A stretch of DNA of 64,000 nt from Trebonia sp030042015 (GCF_030042015.1 NZ_JASIAL010000436.1:1-64000); one strand, 5' to 3'. Shown: positions 35,380-43,931, counted from the stretch's first letter. The notes: generated by a model not told the origin, from the sequence alone. Translations and numbers: made by a program.

Positions 35380-36696
35380 ATGGCTTCGCCACGGCCTGAT
35401 GTCACCGAACTGCTCGACGTTCCCGTCCCGCCGGGCGGCGCGGTGATAGCCATCAGCGACCTGCACCTCCCGCCGGAGCGCACCGCCGTGTCCGGCCGGT
35501 GCTGCGAGGTGCTCGCGAGCAGGCTCGCCGAGCAGACCGCCCCGGTCACGGTCGTGCTCGCCGGGGACATCGTCGAGATGCTCGCGTTCCCCGGCACCAC
35601 GGCGGGCGACATCCTGCAGGCGCACGACGACCTGTGCCAGGCGCTCGCCGGGGTCACCGGGCGCGGCGGGCAGGTCATCTACACGGTCGGCAACCACGAC
35701 GGGGACCTGGCCTGGGACCTGAAGGCCGCCGACGCGGTGCGCGACCTCACCGGCGCGAAGCTCTGCCTCGCGGCCGACCTGCGGCTGCCGGGCGGCGAGC
35801 GGATCCGGGTCGAGCACGGTCACCAGCTCGACCCGTACAACTGCTTCCACGACCCGCGCAACCCGCTGGACACCCCGCTTGGCCACCACATCGTCCGCGA
35901 GGTCATCCCGAAGATCGAGTGGCTTGGCCGGGACTGGCTGACCGGCGCGCACGAGATGGCCGACCCGGGCGACTTCCCCTCGTTCGTGGCGTCCCGGCTC
36001 GTCTACCGCAAGCTGGTCCGCCACCTGTGGTGGCTGGTCCTGCTGCCGATCGTCACGTTCGCCCTGGTGCTGCCAGAACTGGGGCGGGTGGGCAGCAGGT
36101 TCCCCGACACCGCCACGGTGGTGCACGACGTCGAGATCCTCGGGTACGGCGCGGCGATCGACATCGTGATCATCGCGCTGATCCTGGCGATCATGTCCCG
36201 GCGGGCATGGACGTCGATCAGCGCGCTGGCGCTGGCCGAGCGCGGCTACGGGCAGAACACCGCGGCCAGGCTGCGGGCCGACGACCTCATCGCCGACGGC
36301 TACGCCGGCTTCGTGTCCGGGCATACGCACCATCCTGAGCTGCGCGCGCACGGCGCCGGCTTCTACGCCAACGCCGGCTCGTGCACCTCGGTCGTGGAGG
36401 CGATCGACACCATGCGCGGCATGCCGCCTGTGTACCTGCGCACCCAGCAGCTGTCCTGGCTGGAGATCACCGCGGGCGGCGACCGGCCGTGCCGCGCGCA
36501 GCTGAAGTCCGCCCGCGTCGAGCTTCCCGGGGCGACCAGGCTCGAACGGGTCATGGCGGCCGCCCGCAACCCGCACGCCTCGGCCCCCTGCTCGGTCGCG
36601 TCGTGGCCGGACGGTCCCGACTGGCCCGCGCACCGCAAGCACCTGCGCGACCGCAAGCACCTGAGCAAGCACCTGAGCAAGCACCCAACGCCGTAG
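35380..36696 (+). CDS. Membrane-anchored metallophosphoesterase
   Basis: 438 residues. Calcineurin-type metal motifs: AISDLHLPP (about residue 25), LAGDIVEML, VGNHDGDLAWD, VEHGHQLDP and SGHTHHPEL. Two membrane helices (VLLPIVTFALVLPEL and IDIVIIALILAIM, about 213-280) interrupt the domain between the fourth and fifth motifs. The likely product is a phosphodiesterase held at the cytoplasmic face; the substrate is unknown. The C-terminus is a basic repeat (KHLRDRKHLSKHLSKHP) made by a DNA tandem repeat. I chose ATG 35380; an ATG at 35347 is also in frame. The ABC ATPase gene follows 9 bp later. Confidence 0.82.
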   Translation: MASPRPDVTELLDVPVPPGGAVIAISDLHLPPERTAVSGRCCEVLASRLAEQTAPVTVVLAGDIVEMLAFPGTTAGDILQAHDDLCQALAGVTGRGGQVIYTVGNHDGDLAWDLKAADAVRDLTGAKLCLAADLRLPGGERIRVEHGHQLDPYNCFHDPRNPLDTPLGHHIVREVIPKIEWLGRDWLTGAHEMADPGDFPSFVASRLVYRKLVRHLWWLVLLPIVTFALVLPELGRVGSRFPDTATVVHDVEILGYGAAIDIVIIALILAIMSRRAWTSISALALAERGYGQNTAARLRADDLIADGYAGFVSGHTHHPELRAHGAGFYANAGSCTSVVEAIDTMRGMPPVYLRTQQLSWLEITAGGDRPCRAQLKSARVELPGATRLERVMAAARNPHASAPCSVASWPDGPDWPAHRKHLRDRKHLSKHLSKHPTP

Positions 36697-36705
36697 ACTG
36701 CGTGC

Positions 36706-37632
36706 GTGACCAACGAGCCCGCCGCCCAGATCACCGAGATGGTCAAGCGGTACGGGGCCCTCACCGCCGTCGACGGGCTGACGCTGACCGCGCGCCGCGG
36801 TGAGGTGACGGCCATCCTCGGGCCCAACGGCGCCGGCAAGACCACTACGATCGAGGTCTGCGAGGGGTACCGCAGCGCCGACGGCGGCGCCGTGCGGGTC
36901 CTCGGGCTCGACCCAGCGCGGGAGGCGGCCGCGTTGCGCCCCCGGATCGGCGTCATGCTGCAGTCAGGCGGCATCCCGCCGGCGGTGCCCGCCAGGGAGT
37001 ACCTGACGCTGCTCAGCCGGTTCCACGTCCGGCCGCTTGAGGTGGGCTGGCTGCTGGACATCGTGGGGCTCGCCGCGTCCGCCCGCATCCCGTACCGCCG
37101 GCTGTCCGGCGGGCAGCAGCAGCGCCTGTCGCTGGCCGCCGCGGTCATCGGCCGCCCCGAGCTTGTCTTCCTCGACGAGCCAACCGCGGGGATGGACCCG
37201 CAGGCCAGGCACGCCACGTGGGACCTCATCGGCGAGCTGCGCGGCGACGGCGTGAGCGTGATCTTGACCACGCACTTCATGGAGGAGGCCGAGCGGCTGT
37301 CGGACCACGTCGTGATCATCGACGTGGGCCGCGTCGTCGCGGACGGCTCCCCGGCCGCGCTCACCGGGTCCGCCGGGCAGCTGCGCTTCAGGGCCGAGCC
37401 CGGCCTGGACACCGACAGCCTGCTCACCGCGCTGCCCGCGGGCAGCGCCGCCAAGGAATCTCCGGCCGGTCACTACCTGATCGAGGTGCACGGGCCCGTC
37501 GAGCCCAGGCTGCTCGCGGCCGTCACCGCCTGGTGCGCCGAGCGCGGCGTGCTGCCGAGCACGCTGCGGATCGAGTCCCGCACGCTGGAGGACGTGTTCC
37601 TTGAGCTGACGGGAAGGGAGCTGCGCGGATGA
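36706..37632 (+). CDS. ABC-2 exporter ATPase
   Basis: 308 residues from GTG 36706. Walker A LGPNGAGKTTTIEV, Q-loop VMLQSGGIPPAV, signature RLSGGQQQRLSLAAAV, Walker B LVFLDEPTAGMDPQA and switch His in ILTTHFMEEAERL; the C-terminal 80 residues are a regulatory extension of the DrrA/CcmA-like type. It pairs with the ABC-2 permease downstream (ATGA overlap). In actinomycetes such a pair often precedes ctaA; the cargo is unknown. Confidence 0.92.
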   Translation: MTNEPAAQITEMVKRYGALTAVDGLTLTARRGEVTAILGPNGAGKTTTIEVCEGYRSADGGAVRVLGLDPAREAAALRPRIGVMLQSGGIPPAVPAREYLTLLSRFHVRPLEVGWLLDIVGLAASARIPYRRLSGGQQQRLSLAAAVIGRPELVFLDEPTAGMDPQARHATWDLIGELRGDGVSVILTTHFMEEAERLSDHVVIIDVGRVVADGSPAALTGSAGQLRFRAEPGLDTDSLLTALPAGSAAKESPAGHYLIEVHGPVEPRLLAAVTAWCAERGVLPSTLRIESRTLEDVFLELTGRELRG

Positions 37633-38423
37633 TATCTGAGTCCGTGGCCGCCGGCCGGTTCACCCCCGCGCCCGGCGCGGCTCCGCTGCGGCGGATGGTC
37701 ACCGCGCAGGCCGCCCTGGAGACGAGGACGCTGCTGCGCAACGGCGAGCAGCTGACGCTCACCCTGGTCATCCCGCTGTTGCTGCTCGCCGCCTTCAGCC
37801 TGGAGCCGCTGGTGAACTTCGGCGCGGGCATCACGAGGATCGACTTCCTCACCCCAGGGGTGATCGCGCTGGCCGTGATGTCCACCGCGTTCACAAGCCA
37901 GGCGATCGCCACCGGCTTCGAGCGCAGGTACGGGGTGCTGAAGCGGCTCGGCGCCACCCCGCTGTCCCGGCCCGGGCTGATCGCCGCCAAGACGGTCACG
38001 GTGGTCGCGGTGGAACTGCTGCAGGCCGTCCTCATCGTCGTGCTCGCGGTCGCCCTCGGCTGGTCGCCGGACGCGAGCCCCGCGGCGATCGTCACGGTTC
38101 CGCTGCTCGTGCTGCTCGGCACGGCCGCGTTCAGCGGGCTCGCGCTGCTGCTGGCGGGCACGCTGCGCGCCGAGGCCACGCTGGCCGCCGCGAACCTGGT
38201 GTACGTGGTGCTGCTCGGCGTCGGCGGGGTGGTCTTCCCGCTGACGAAGTTCCCCGCCGGGGCGCGGTCGTTCCTCGAACTGCTGCCGACAGGGGCGCTG
38301 TCCACCGCGCTGCGCGACGTGCTCGCCAACGCCGGGGTGCTCCCGGCCAAGGAGACCGTGGCGCTGCTCGTGTGGGCCGTGGCCGGGATCGCGCTCGCCG
38401 CCCGTTACTTCCGGTGGGAGTAA
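37629..38423 (+). CDS. ABC-2 type permease
   Basis: 264 residues with six predicted helices and the ABC-2 pattern (RTLLRNGEQLTLTLVIPLLLL early, then SRPGLIAAKTVTVVAVELLQA). ERRYGVLKRLGATPLSR is the typical cytoplasmic loop before helix 3. It forms an exporter with the ATPase upstream. The next gene starts within its last 10 nt at GTG 38414. Confidence 0.9.
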   Translation: MISESVAAGRFTPAPGAAPLRRMVTAQAALETRTLLRNGEQLTLTLVIPLLLLAAFSLEPLVNFGAGITRIDFLTPGVIALAVMSTAFTSQAIATGFERRYGVLKRLGATPLSRPGLIAAKTVTVVAVELLQAVLIVVLAVALGWSPDASPAAIVTVPLLVLLGTAAFSGLALLLAGTLRAEATLAAANLVYVVLLGVGGVVFPLTKFPAGARSFLELLPTGALSTALRDVLANAGVLPAKETVALLVWAVAGIALAARYFRWE

Positions 38424-40366
38424 GAACCGCGCAGAGCGCCGGCCGCCCGCGCGGCCGGGCGGGCTTGGCGCCAGTCGCGCTGCCCGCCGCGCTGGTCCTG
38501 TCCGGCGCGGTGTCGGTCCAGGCGGGTGCCGGGATCGCCGACCGGCTGTTCGGCCAGGTGCCGCCGGCCGCGGTGACGACCCTGCGGCTGTGGGCCGCCG
38601 CGCTGATCATGGTCGCGATCGGCTGGCGGGGCGCCGCCCGGGCGGTCGCCGACCTCATCGGCAGGCGAGCCTTCCGCGACGCAGCCGCCACGGCCTCGTT
38701 CGGAATAGCTCTCGCTGTTATGAATTTCTCGATTTACCAGGCAATCGAGCGGATTCCCCTGGGCGTCGCCGTCACCGTCGAGTTCCTCGGGCCGCTGGCG
38801 GTCGCGGTGGCCGGAGCTGGCCCGCGGCGGCCGGCCAGCCTGGCGTGGGCGGGGCTCGCCGCGGTCGGCGTGCTGCTGCTCGCGCAGGGGTCCGCCGGGC
38901 GTCTCGACCTGGCCGGCGTGGCGTTCGCGCTCGTCTCGGCCGCGGGCTGGGCGGGGTACATCCTGCTCAGCAGGGCGACAGGGCAGCGGTTTTCCGGCTC
39001 ATCAGGGCTGGTGATCGCGATGTGCGTGGCGGCGGTGCTGGTCACCGGGCCAGGAGTCGCCGCGGGGGCGCCGACGATGTTCAGGCTGCCGGTCCTGGCC
39101 ACCGGTGCCGCGGTCGGGCTGCTGTCCTCGGTGATCCCCTACTGGCTCGAATTCGAGGCGCTGCGGCGGGTGGCGGCGCGGGTGTTCGGCGTGTGGATGA
39201 GCGTGCAGCCCGCCGTCGCGGCGCTGATCGGGCTTGCCATGCTTGGGCAGCGGCTCAGCCCGGCGGAGTGGGCCGGGATCTGCTGCGTGGTCGTGGCCAG
39301 CGCCTGCGCCGCGCGCGGGGCATTACGGGGCATTACGATGGAGGCCGTGTCTTCCTGGCTAGCGCGCGTGACGGCCGCGGTGCTGCGGCCGGCCCAGGCC
39401 ACGGTGCGCGGGTTCGCGCTGGCCGCCGTGATCTCCAACGCGGTCATCATCTCGACCGGCGAGGCGGTGCGGCTGAGCTCCTCGGGCCTCGGCTGCCCGG
39501 ACTGGCCGCAGTGCACCAAGGCCAGCGTGGTCGCCGCGCACTCGGTGGGCCAGACGATGCTGAACACCTGGATCGAGTTCGGCAACCGGCTGCTGAACTT
39601 CCCGCTGGTGGCGATCGCCGGGCTTGCGTTCATCGTCTGCTGGCAGTACAGGCAGGACGGCCGGCGCAGGCGTGACCTGGTGTGGCTGTCGGCCGCGCTG
39701 CCGCTCGGCGTGATCGCCCAGGCGGTCGTCGGCGGCATCGTGGTGCTGACCAGGCTCAACCCGGCCATGGTGGCGGTGCACTACCTGCTGTCGTCGGCGA
39801 TCCTGGCGGCGGCGGTCGTGCTGCACGTGCGGGTGGACGAGGGCGCGGGCCCCGCGCGCTCGCTGGTCCGCACGGACCTGCGGGTGCTCGCCGGGCTGCT
39901 CGTCGCGGTGACCGCGCTGATGCTCGCGGCGGGCACCGTGGTGACCGGCACCGGACCGCTGGCCGGCACGGTGATCGACTCCGACGGGCACCGCACGACC
40001 GTGCCGCGGTTCCATTTCGCGCTGGAAAGCGTCACCCAGCTGCACGCGGACATCGGCTGGTTTATCGGCGCGCTCGCGGTGGCGCTGGTGATCGGGCTGC
40101 GGTACTCGACCGCGCCGCGGGCGGCGGTGCGGCTCGGGTGGGTGGTCCTGATCGGGCTCGGCGTCCAGGGCGTCATCGGCTACGTGCAGTACTTCAACCA
40201 CCTGCCGGCCGGGCTTGTCTGGGTGCACGTCGTCGTGTCGGTGCTGCTGTGGATCTGCGTGCTCCGGCTGTACCTGGCCACCAGGGAGCGGACCGCTGAG
40301 CCGGCCGGGCCGGGGGGCGCCCCCGCCCCGGCGGTCCCGGTCACCGAAGAACTCCCGGCCCGATGA
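38414..40366 (+). CDS. DMT (EamA) transporter fused in frame to heme A synthase (CtaA/COX15)
   Basis: 650 residues from GTG 38414. Residues about 15-305 are an EamA/RhaT-type drug/metabolite transporter with about ten helices (FGIALAVMNFSIYQAIERIPLG, AAVGLLSSVIPYWLEFEALR). From MEAVSSWLARV (ATG 39338, residue 309) the protein is a heme A synthase with about eight helices: the paired Cys of the first external loop in SSGLGCPDWPQC, the Glu in TWIEFGNRLL and His in MVAVHYLLSS, LHADIGWFI and WVHVVVSVLL. Heme A synthase oxidises heme O for cytochrome oxidase. There is no stop between the parts. A 10-bp duplication (39317-39336) sets the frame. Internal initiation at 39338 could also yield separate CtaA. 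Confidence 0.85.
   Translation: MGVRTAQSAGRPRGRAGLAPVALPAALVLSGAVSVQAGAGIADRLFGQVPPAAVTTLRLWAAALIMVAIGWRGAARAVADLIGRRAFRDAAATASFGIALAVMNFSIYQAIERIPLGVAVTVEFLGPLAVAVAGAGPRRPASLAWAGLAAVGVLLLAQGSAGRLDLAGVAFALVSAAGWAGYILLSRATGQRFSGSSGLVIAMCVAAVLVTGPGVAAGAPTMFRLPVLATGAAVGLLSSVIPYWLEFEALRRVAARVFGVWMSVQPAVAALIGLAMLGQRLSPAEWAGICCVVVASACAARGALRGITMEAVSSWLARVTAAVLRPAQATVRGFALAAVISNAVIISTGEAVRLSSSGLGCPDWPQCTKASVVAAHSVGQTMLNTWIEFGNRLLNFPLVAIAGLAFIVCWQYRQDGRRRRDLVWLSAALPLGVIAQAVVGGIVVLTRLNPAMVAVHYLLSSAILAAAVVLHVRVDEGAGPARSLVRTDLRVLAGLLVAVTALMLAAGTVVTGTGPLAGTVIDSDGHRTTVPRFHFALESVTQLHADIGWFIGALAVALVIGLRYSTAPRAAVRLGWVVLIGLGVQGVIGYVQYFNHLPAGLVWVHVVVSVLLWICVLRLYLATRERTAEPAGPGGAPAPAVPVTEELPAR
39317..39336. repeat. 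10-bp tandem duplication at the EamA/ctaA junction
   Basis: GGGGCATTAC occurs twice in tandem. With two copies the frame runs from EamA into ctaA. With one copy, EamA would end at a TAG about 9 codons later (reading RWRPCLPG then stop) and ctaA would begin separately at the same ATG. Confidence 0.85.
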
Positions 40367-41628
40367 CGGCGGAGGCCCCGGCTCCCCCGCCGCCCCCGGC
40401 CCCCCCGGCTCCCCCGGCTCCCCCGCCGCCACTGGACGGGTTCCGGGTGCTTGACTTCACCAGGTTCCTGGCCGGCCCGTACTGCACGATGGTGCTCGCC
40501 GACCTCGGGGCGGACGTGATCAAGCTCGAGCAGCCGGGCTCTGGCGACGACTCCCGCGTGTTCGGGCCGTTCCTGCACGGCGAAAGCTACTCCTTCGCCC
40601 AGGTGAACAGGGGCAAGCGCAGCGTCTGCCTGGACCTGAGGCAGCCGCGGGGCCGCGCGCTTGCCCTTGACCTCGCGCTGCGCGCCGACCTGGTGATCGA
40701 AAGCTTCCGGCCGGGGGTCGCGGCGCGCCTCGGCCTGGACTATGCCGCGGTCAGCGGCCGGCGTCAGGACATCCTGTACTGCTCGATCAGCGGCTTCGGG
40801 CAGACCGGGCCGTACCGGGATCGCCCGGGATTCGACATCATGGCCCAGGGCGTCACCGGGCTGATGCGGATGACGGGGCCGCCAGGCGGGCGTCCGGCCA
40901 AGGTGGGGTTCGCCGTCAACGACATCGCCGCCGGGGTCACCGCGGTGTACTCGATTCTCGCCGCGCAGCTGGTCAGGGAGCGAACCGGCGTCGGCCAGTT
41001 CATCGACATCGCACTTGTCGACGCGCTGCTCCCGTGGACCGTGTGGGAGGCGGGCGTGCTGTTCGGCCGCGGTGACGCGCCGGCCCAGACCGGGACCAGG
41101 CACCGCATGTCCGCCCCGTACCAGGCCTACCGGACCGCGGACGGCTACGTGACGATCGGCGCGGGCACCGACCGGCTCTGGCGGCGGACGGCGGACGCGC
41201 TTGGCTGCCCGCAGTGGTGCGCGGACCCGCGGTTCGCCGACAACGACGCGCGGCTGGCGCACATCGAGGCGCTCGAGGCGGAGATCGAGGCGGTCACCAC
41301 GACGCGGACCACGGCGCAGTGGATCGCGATACTCGACGCCGCGGGCGTGCCGTGCGGGCCGGTGCTCTCCTACGACCAGGTTTTCGCCGACCCGCAGGTC
41401 CTGGCCCGGGAGATGGTGGCCGAGATGGATCACCCGATCATGGGCACGATCAAGGTGCTCGGCCAGCCGGCCAAATTCAGCCGGTCGCGGGCCAGGGCCG
41501 GCCGTCCGGCCCCCTGGCTCGGCCAGCACAGCCGCGAGGTGCTGGCCGAACTCGGCCTGGACAGCGCCGAGATCGGCGCGCTTGAACAGGCCGGCACCAC
41601 CTACGACGCGCATCCGGGGGTGGCATGA
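40363..41628 (+). CDS. CaiB/BaiF-family CoA transferase
   Basis: 421 residues. Class III CoA-transferases move CoA between carboxylic acids by an aspartyl mixed anhydride; the candidate Asp is in VGFAVNDIAAGVTAVYSILAA (about residue 187). Other family stretches: FTRFLAGPYCTMVLADLGADVIKLE, YCSISGFGQTGPYRDRPGFD and GQFIDIALVDALLPW. The first 23 residues are a Pro/Ala run (PAPPPPPAPPAPPAPPPP) of unknown use. It overlaps the ctaA stop by 4 nt and is coupled to the enoyl-CoA hydratase, so the two likely share a CoA-ester pathway. Confidence 0.9.
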   Translation: MTAEAPAPPPPPAPPAPPAPPPPLDGFRVLDFTRFLAGPYCTMVLADLGADVIKLEQPGSGDDSRVFGPFLHGESYSFAQVNRGKRSVCLDLRQPRGRALALDLALRADLVIESFRPGVAARLGLDYAAVSGRRQDILYCSISGFGQTGPYRDRPGFDIMAQGVTGLMRMTGPPGGRPAKVGFAVNDIAAGVTAVYSILAAQLVRERTGVGQFIDIALVDALLPWTVWEAGVLFGRGDAPAQTGTRHRMSAPYQAYRTADGYVTIGAGTDRLWRRTADALGCPQWCADPRFADNDARLAHIEALEAEIEAVTTTRTTAQWIAILDAAGVPCGPVLSYDQVFADPQVLAREMVAEMDHPIMGTIKVLGQPAKFSRSRARAGRPAPWLGQHSREVLAELGLDSAEIGALEQAGTTYDAHPGVA

Positions 41629-42395
41629 CAGACCAGCTGCTGCTCGGCCGCGCCGCCAGCGCCGCCATCCTCACGATCAACCGGCCTGAGCGGCACAACG
41701 CGCTCACCTTCGACATGTTCCGGCGGCTGCCTGGCATGCTGGCGGCCGCGGCCGGCCTGCCGGGGGTACGCGCGCTCGTGCTCCGCGGCGCCGGGACGCG
41801 GTCGTTTTCGGCCGGCGCCGACATCACCGAGTTCGCGGCCGTCCGCGCCACCGCCGACCAGGGAGCGGCCTACGACGAGGCGGTCACGGCCGCAGAAGAG
41901 GCGATCGCGGGCTTCCCCCATCCCACCATCGCCCAGATCCACGGGTACTGCTACGGCGGCGGCTGCGGGCTCGCCCTCGCCTGCGACGTCAGGTACGCCG
42001 CGCCCGACGCCCGCTTCGCTATCACCCCCGCCAAGCTGGGCATCGTCTACCCGCTGCGGTCAACCAAGCGGCTCGTGGACCTGGTCGGCCCGTCCCGCGC
42101 GAAGATCATCCTGATGTCGGGAGCCGAACTCGACGCCGGCCGCGCCCTGTCCCTCGGCCTGGTCGACGAGGTCGCCGACGATCCCGGCCGGGCGGTCGCC
42201 GAGTTCGCGGCGCTGCTCGCCGCGCGTTCGGCCGTCACTCAGCGCGCCGTACGGCACACGGTGCAGCGCATCCTCGACGGCCAGTCGTTCGATGACGAGG
42301 AGCAGGGGCGGCTGCGCGCCGCCGCGCTCGCGGGCCCGGACTACGCCGAGGGCGTGCGCGCCTTCCTGGAACGCCGCCCGCCGTCCTTCGGGTAG
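41625..42395 (+). CDS. Enoyl-CoA hydratase/isomerase family protein
   Basis: 256 residues, crotonase fold. CoA and oxyanion-hole segments are RGAGTRSFSAGADITEFAA (about residues 48-66) and HGYCYGGGCGLALACDVRYA; the usual hydratase Glu in the second loop is absent where FAITPAKLGIVYPLRST occurs, so hydration is not certain and another crotonase reaction is possible. Last gene of the coupled run beginning at 36706; start overlaps the transferase stop (ATGA). Confidence 0.88.
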   Translation: MTDQLLLGRAASAAILTINRPERHNALTFDMFRRLPGMLAAAAGLPGVRALVLRGAGTRSFSAGADITEFAAVRATADQGAAYDEAVTAAEEAIAGFPHPTIAQIHGYCYGGGCGLALACDVRYAAPDARFAITPAKLGIVYPLRSTKRLVDLVGPSRAKIILMSGAELDAGRALSLGLVDEVADDPGRAVAEFAALLAARSAVTQRAVRHTVQRILDGQSFDDEEQGRLRAAALAGPDYAEGVRAFLERRPPSFG

Positions 42396-42460
42396 CGCGG
42401 CGGGCGGTGGCCCGCTCATCCCAGGCCCGCCAGCCGCGCGTCCGGGGAGTTGAGGCAATT

Positions 42461-42513
42461 GGGCCGTTGGCGCAGCTGGCCCGATACAGCCGGGCCGTTG
42501 GCGCAGCTGGCCC
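42461..42513. repeat. Two direct 22-bp repeats resembling a tRNA 5' end
   Basis: Identical copies at 42461-42482 and 42492-42513 (31-bp period). Each reads GGGCCGTTGGCGCAGCTGG plus CCC. GGGCCGT followed by TGGCGCAGCTGG looks like a tRNA acceptor arm and D-arm (consensus form TGGCGCAGCTGGTAGCGC), but no anticodon or T arm follows. They may be tRNA-derived debris. Confidence 0.45.
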
Positions 42514-42573
42514 AGTCGGGGAGGTCGGGGTAGCGGCCGGAGCGGGGGCTAGTCGTTGGCTGGCCGGCGTCGG

Positions 42574-43842
42574 CTAGCGTGACGCCACCTGCGGATGTGC
42601 GGGCAGCGGTGCCTGGTGCACGGCGTGCCGCGCGATCCCGGCCCCGCCCGGCGGCGCCCAGGGCGCGACCGGCGGGGCCGGGTGGCGGCTCAGGAAGGAC
42701 ATGCGGGCCACGTACATCAGCCCGAGCAGGTCGTGCTGGCGCTGCCGGAACGTCCCGAGCGGCAGCACGCCGCGCACGGCCTTGGCGTGCAGCAGCGCGA
42801 GTTCGGTGGCGGCGAGCTGATAGTCGCCCATGGCGGCACCGGCCGGCATGCCGCCGGTCGTCCTGGCCCAGTTGCGGGCCCGCCGGCGCTCGCGCAGCGA
42901 GGCGAGCATCACCACATCGTCATCGCTCACCAGCCCGGTCGCCCGGTAGGCGGGAAGGTAGTGCGTGATCAGCGCGACTATCCGGCGCCGGTCGGCCACC
43001 AGGACCGCGACGAGCCCGGCGAGCACACAGGACATGATGGCGTACGCCGCCGTCAGGCCCCCGGCGCCGTACACGGACAGCCCGTTCCAGATCCCGTGCA
43101 GCAGCATGGCCGCCAGCCAGCCGAGCGGCACCGCCCAGCCGGCCCGGCGGTGGGTGGCGGCGTAGGCGACGCCCAGCCCGGTCATCGACGTGAAGATGGG
43201 GTGCAGCAGCGGGGATGCCACGCCGCGCAGCACGAACGTGTAGCCGAGCAGGGCGACGCCGCCGTGTTCCGGAGTGATCAGCGCGCTGATGTAGTAGCCG
43301 ACGTTCTCCATCATCGCGAAGCCCAGGCCCACCATGGCCGCGTACATGATGCCGTCGGTCGGGCCGTCGATCTCGTCCCGGCGCCGCCACAGCAGGCCGG
43401 CCAGGACCAGGCCCTTGAGCGTCTCCTCGACCAGCGGCGCGCCGAACGTCGCGGACACGTACTCGCCCGTGCCCGCGCCGAGCGCCGGCTGGGTCACGTA
43501 CTCCAGCCCGGCCGTGTTGATGAGCAGCGCGAACAGGGCGGCGATGCCGGCTCCCCAGGCGAACGCGAAGACCAGGGCGCCCCGCGGCTCCGGCTCGAGC
43601 CGGTCAATGAACAGCACAAGCGCGACAAGCAGCGGCACCGGCAGCAGGGCCAGCGGGAGGGCGACGAGGACGGGCACCACGCCGTCGCCCGCGGCGACGC
43701 TCTGCCCCACGTCGATGCCGAGCGCGACGATCGCGCACGCCGCGGTGATCACGATGCCGGCGATGAACGCGATGCTGGTCCGGCCCGGGGCACGCCCCTC
43801 GATCACCGCCCTGGGATCGAATACCGGGGCGGGCTCGGTCAT
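42574..43842 (-). CDS. PrsW-family intramembrane metalloprotease
   Basis: 422 residues, about nine membrane helices. Family motifs: APLVEETLKGLVLAGLL (EExxK), GLGFAMMENVGYYIS (ENxxY), LLHPIFTSMTGLGVAYA (HxxxT) and MLLHGIWNGLSVYG (HxxWN). PrsW of Bacillus clips an anti-sigma factor; the substrate here is unknown. The C-terminal 120 residues are cytoplasmic. Start uncertain: ATG 43842 (MTEPAP) chosen, ATG 43854 also possible, neither with a strong ribosome site. Two dre-like palindromes lie 57-89 bp upstream. Confidence 0.88.
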   Translation of the reverse strand: MTEPAPVFDPRAVIEGRAPGRTSIAFIAGIVITAACAIVALGIDVGQSVAAGDGVVPVLVALPLALLPVPLLVALVLFIDRLEPEPRGALVFAFAWGAGIAALFALLINTAGLEYVTQPALGAGTGEYVSATFGAPLVEETLKGLVLAGLLWRRRDEIDGPTDGIMYAAMVGLGFAMMENVGYYISALITPEHGGVALLGYTFVLRGVASPLLHPIFTSMTGLGVAYAATHRRAGWAVPLGWLAAMLLHGIWNGLSVYGAGGLTAAYAIMSCVLAGLVAVLVADRRRIVALITHYLPAYRATGLVSDDDVVMLASLRERRRARNWARTTGGMPAGAAMGDYQLAATELALLHAKAVRGVLPLGTFRQRQHDLLGLMYVARMSFLSRHPAPPVAPWAPPGGAGIARHAVHQAPLPAHPQVASR

Positions 43843-43898
43843 GCCCGGAAGCATACTGGGACCGCCGGGCCGGCGAGGTTGCCCAGGTTCCCCGAATT

Positions 43899-43908
43899 GG
43901 TCTAGACC
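43899..43908. promoter_or_regulatory. dre-like palindrome 1 (predicted DasR/GntR site)
   Basis: GGTCTAGACC in context AATTGGTCTAGACCCTA. It matches the core of the DasR-responsive element of Streptomyces (consensus near ACTGGTCTAGACCACT). It lies between divergent prsW and the tkt operon. Confidence 0.6.
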
Positions 43909-43921
43909 CTATCTGCAAGGT

Positions 43922-43931
43922 GGTCTAGACC
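43922..43931. promoter_or_regulatory. dre-like palindrome 2 (predicted DasR/GntR site)
   Basis: Second GGTCTAGACC, in context AGGTGGTCTAGACCTAC, 23 bp from the first (about two helical turns). It is 137 bp upstream of tkt. A TAGGCT hexamer near 43993 could be a tkt -10 element. Confidence 0.6.

Noticed and set aside
35137..36684. In-frame N-terminal extension of valS by 516 codons
   Set aside because: It is antisense to the metallophosphoesterase gene and not synthetase-like; the normal start is ATG 35136.
42461..42513. Functional tRNA gene
   Set aside because: Only acceptor and D-arm-like sequence is present; no anticodon arm, T arm or 3' acceptor strand follows.
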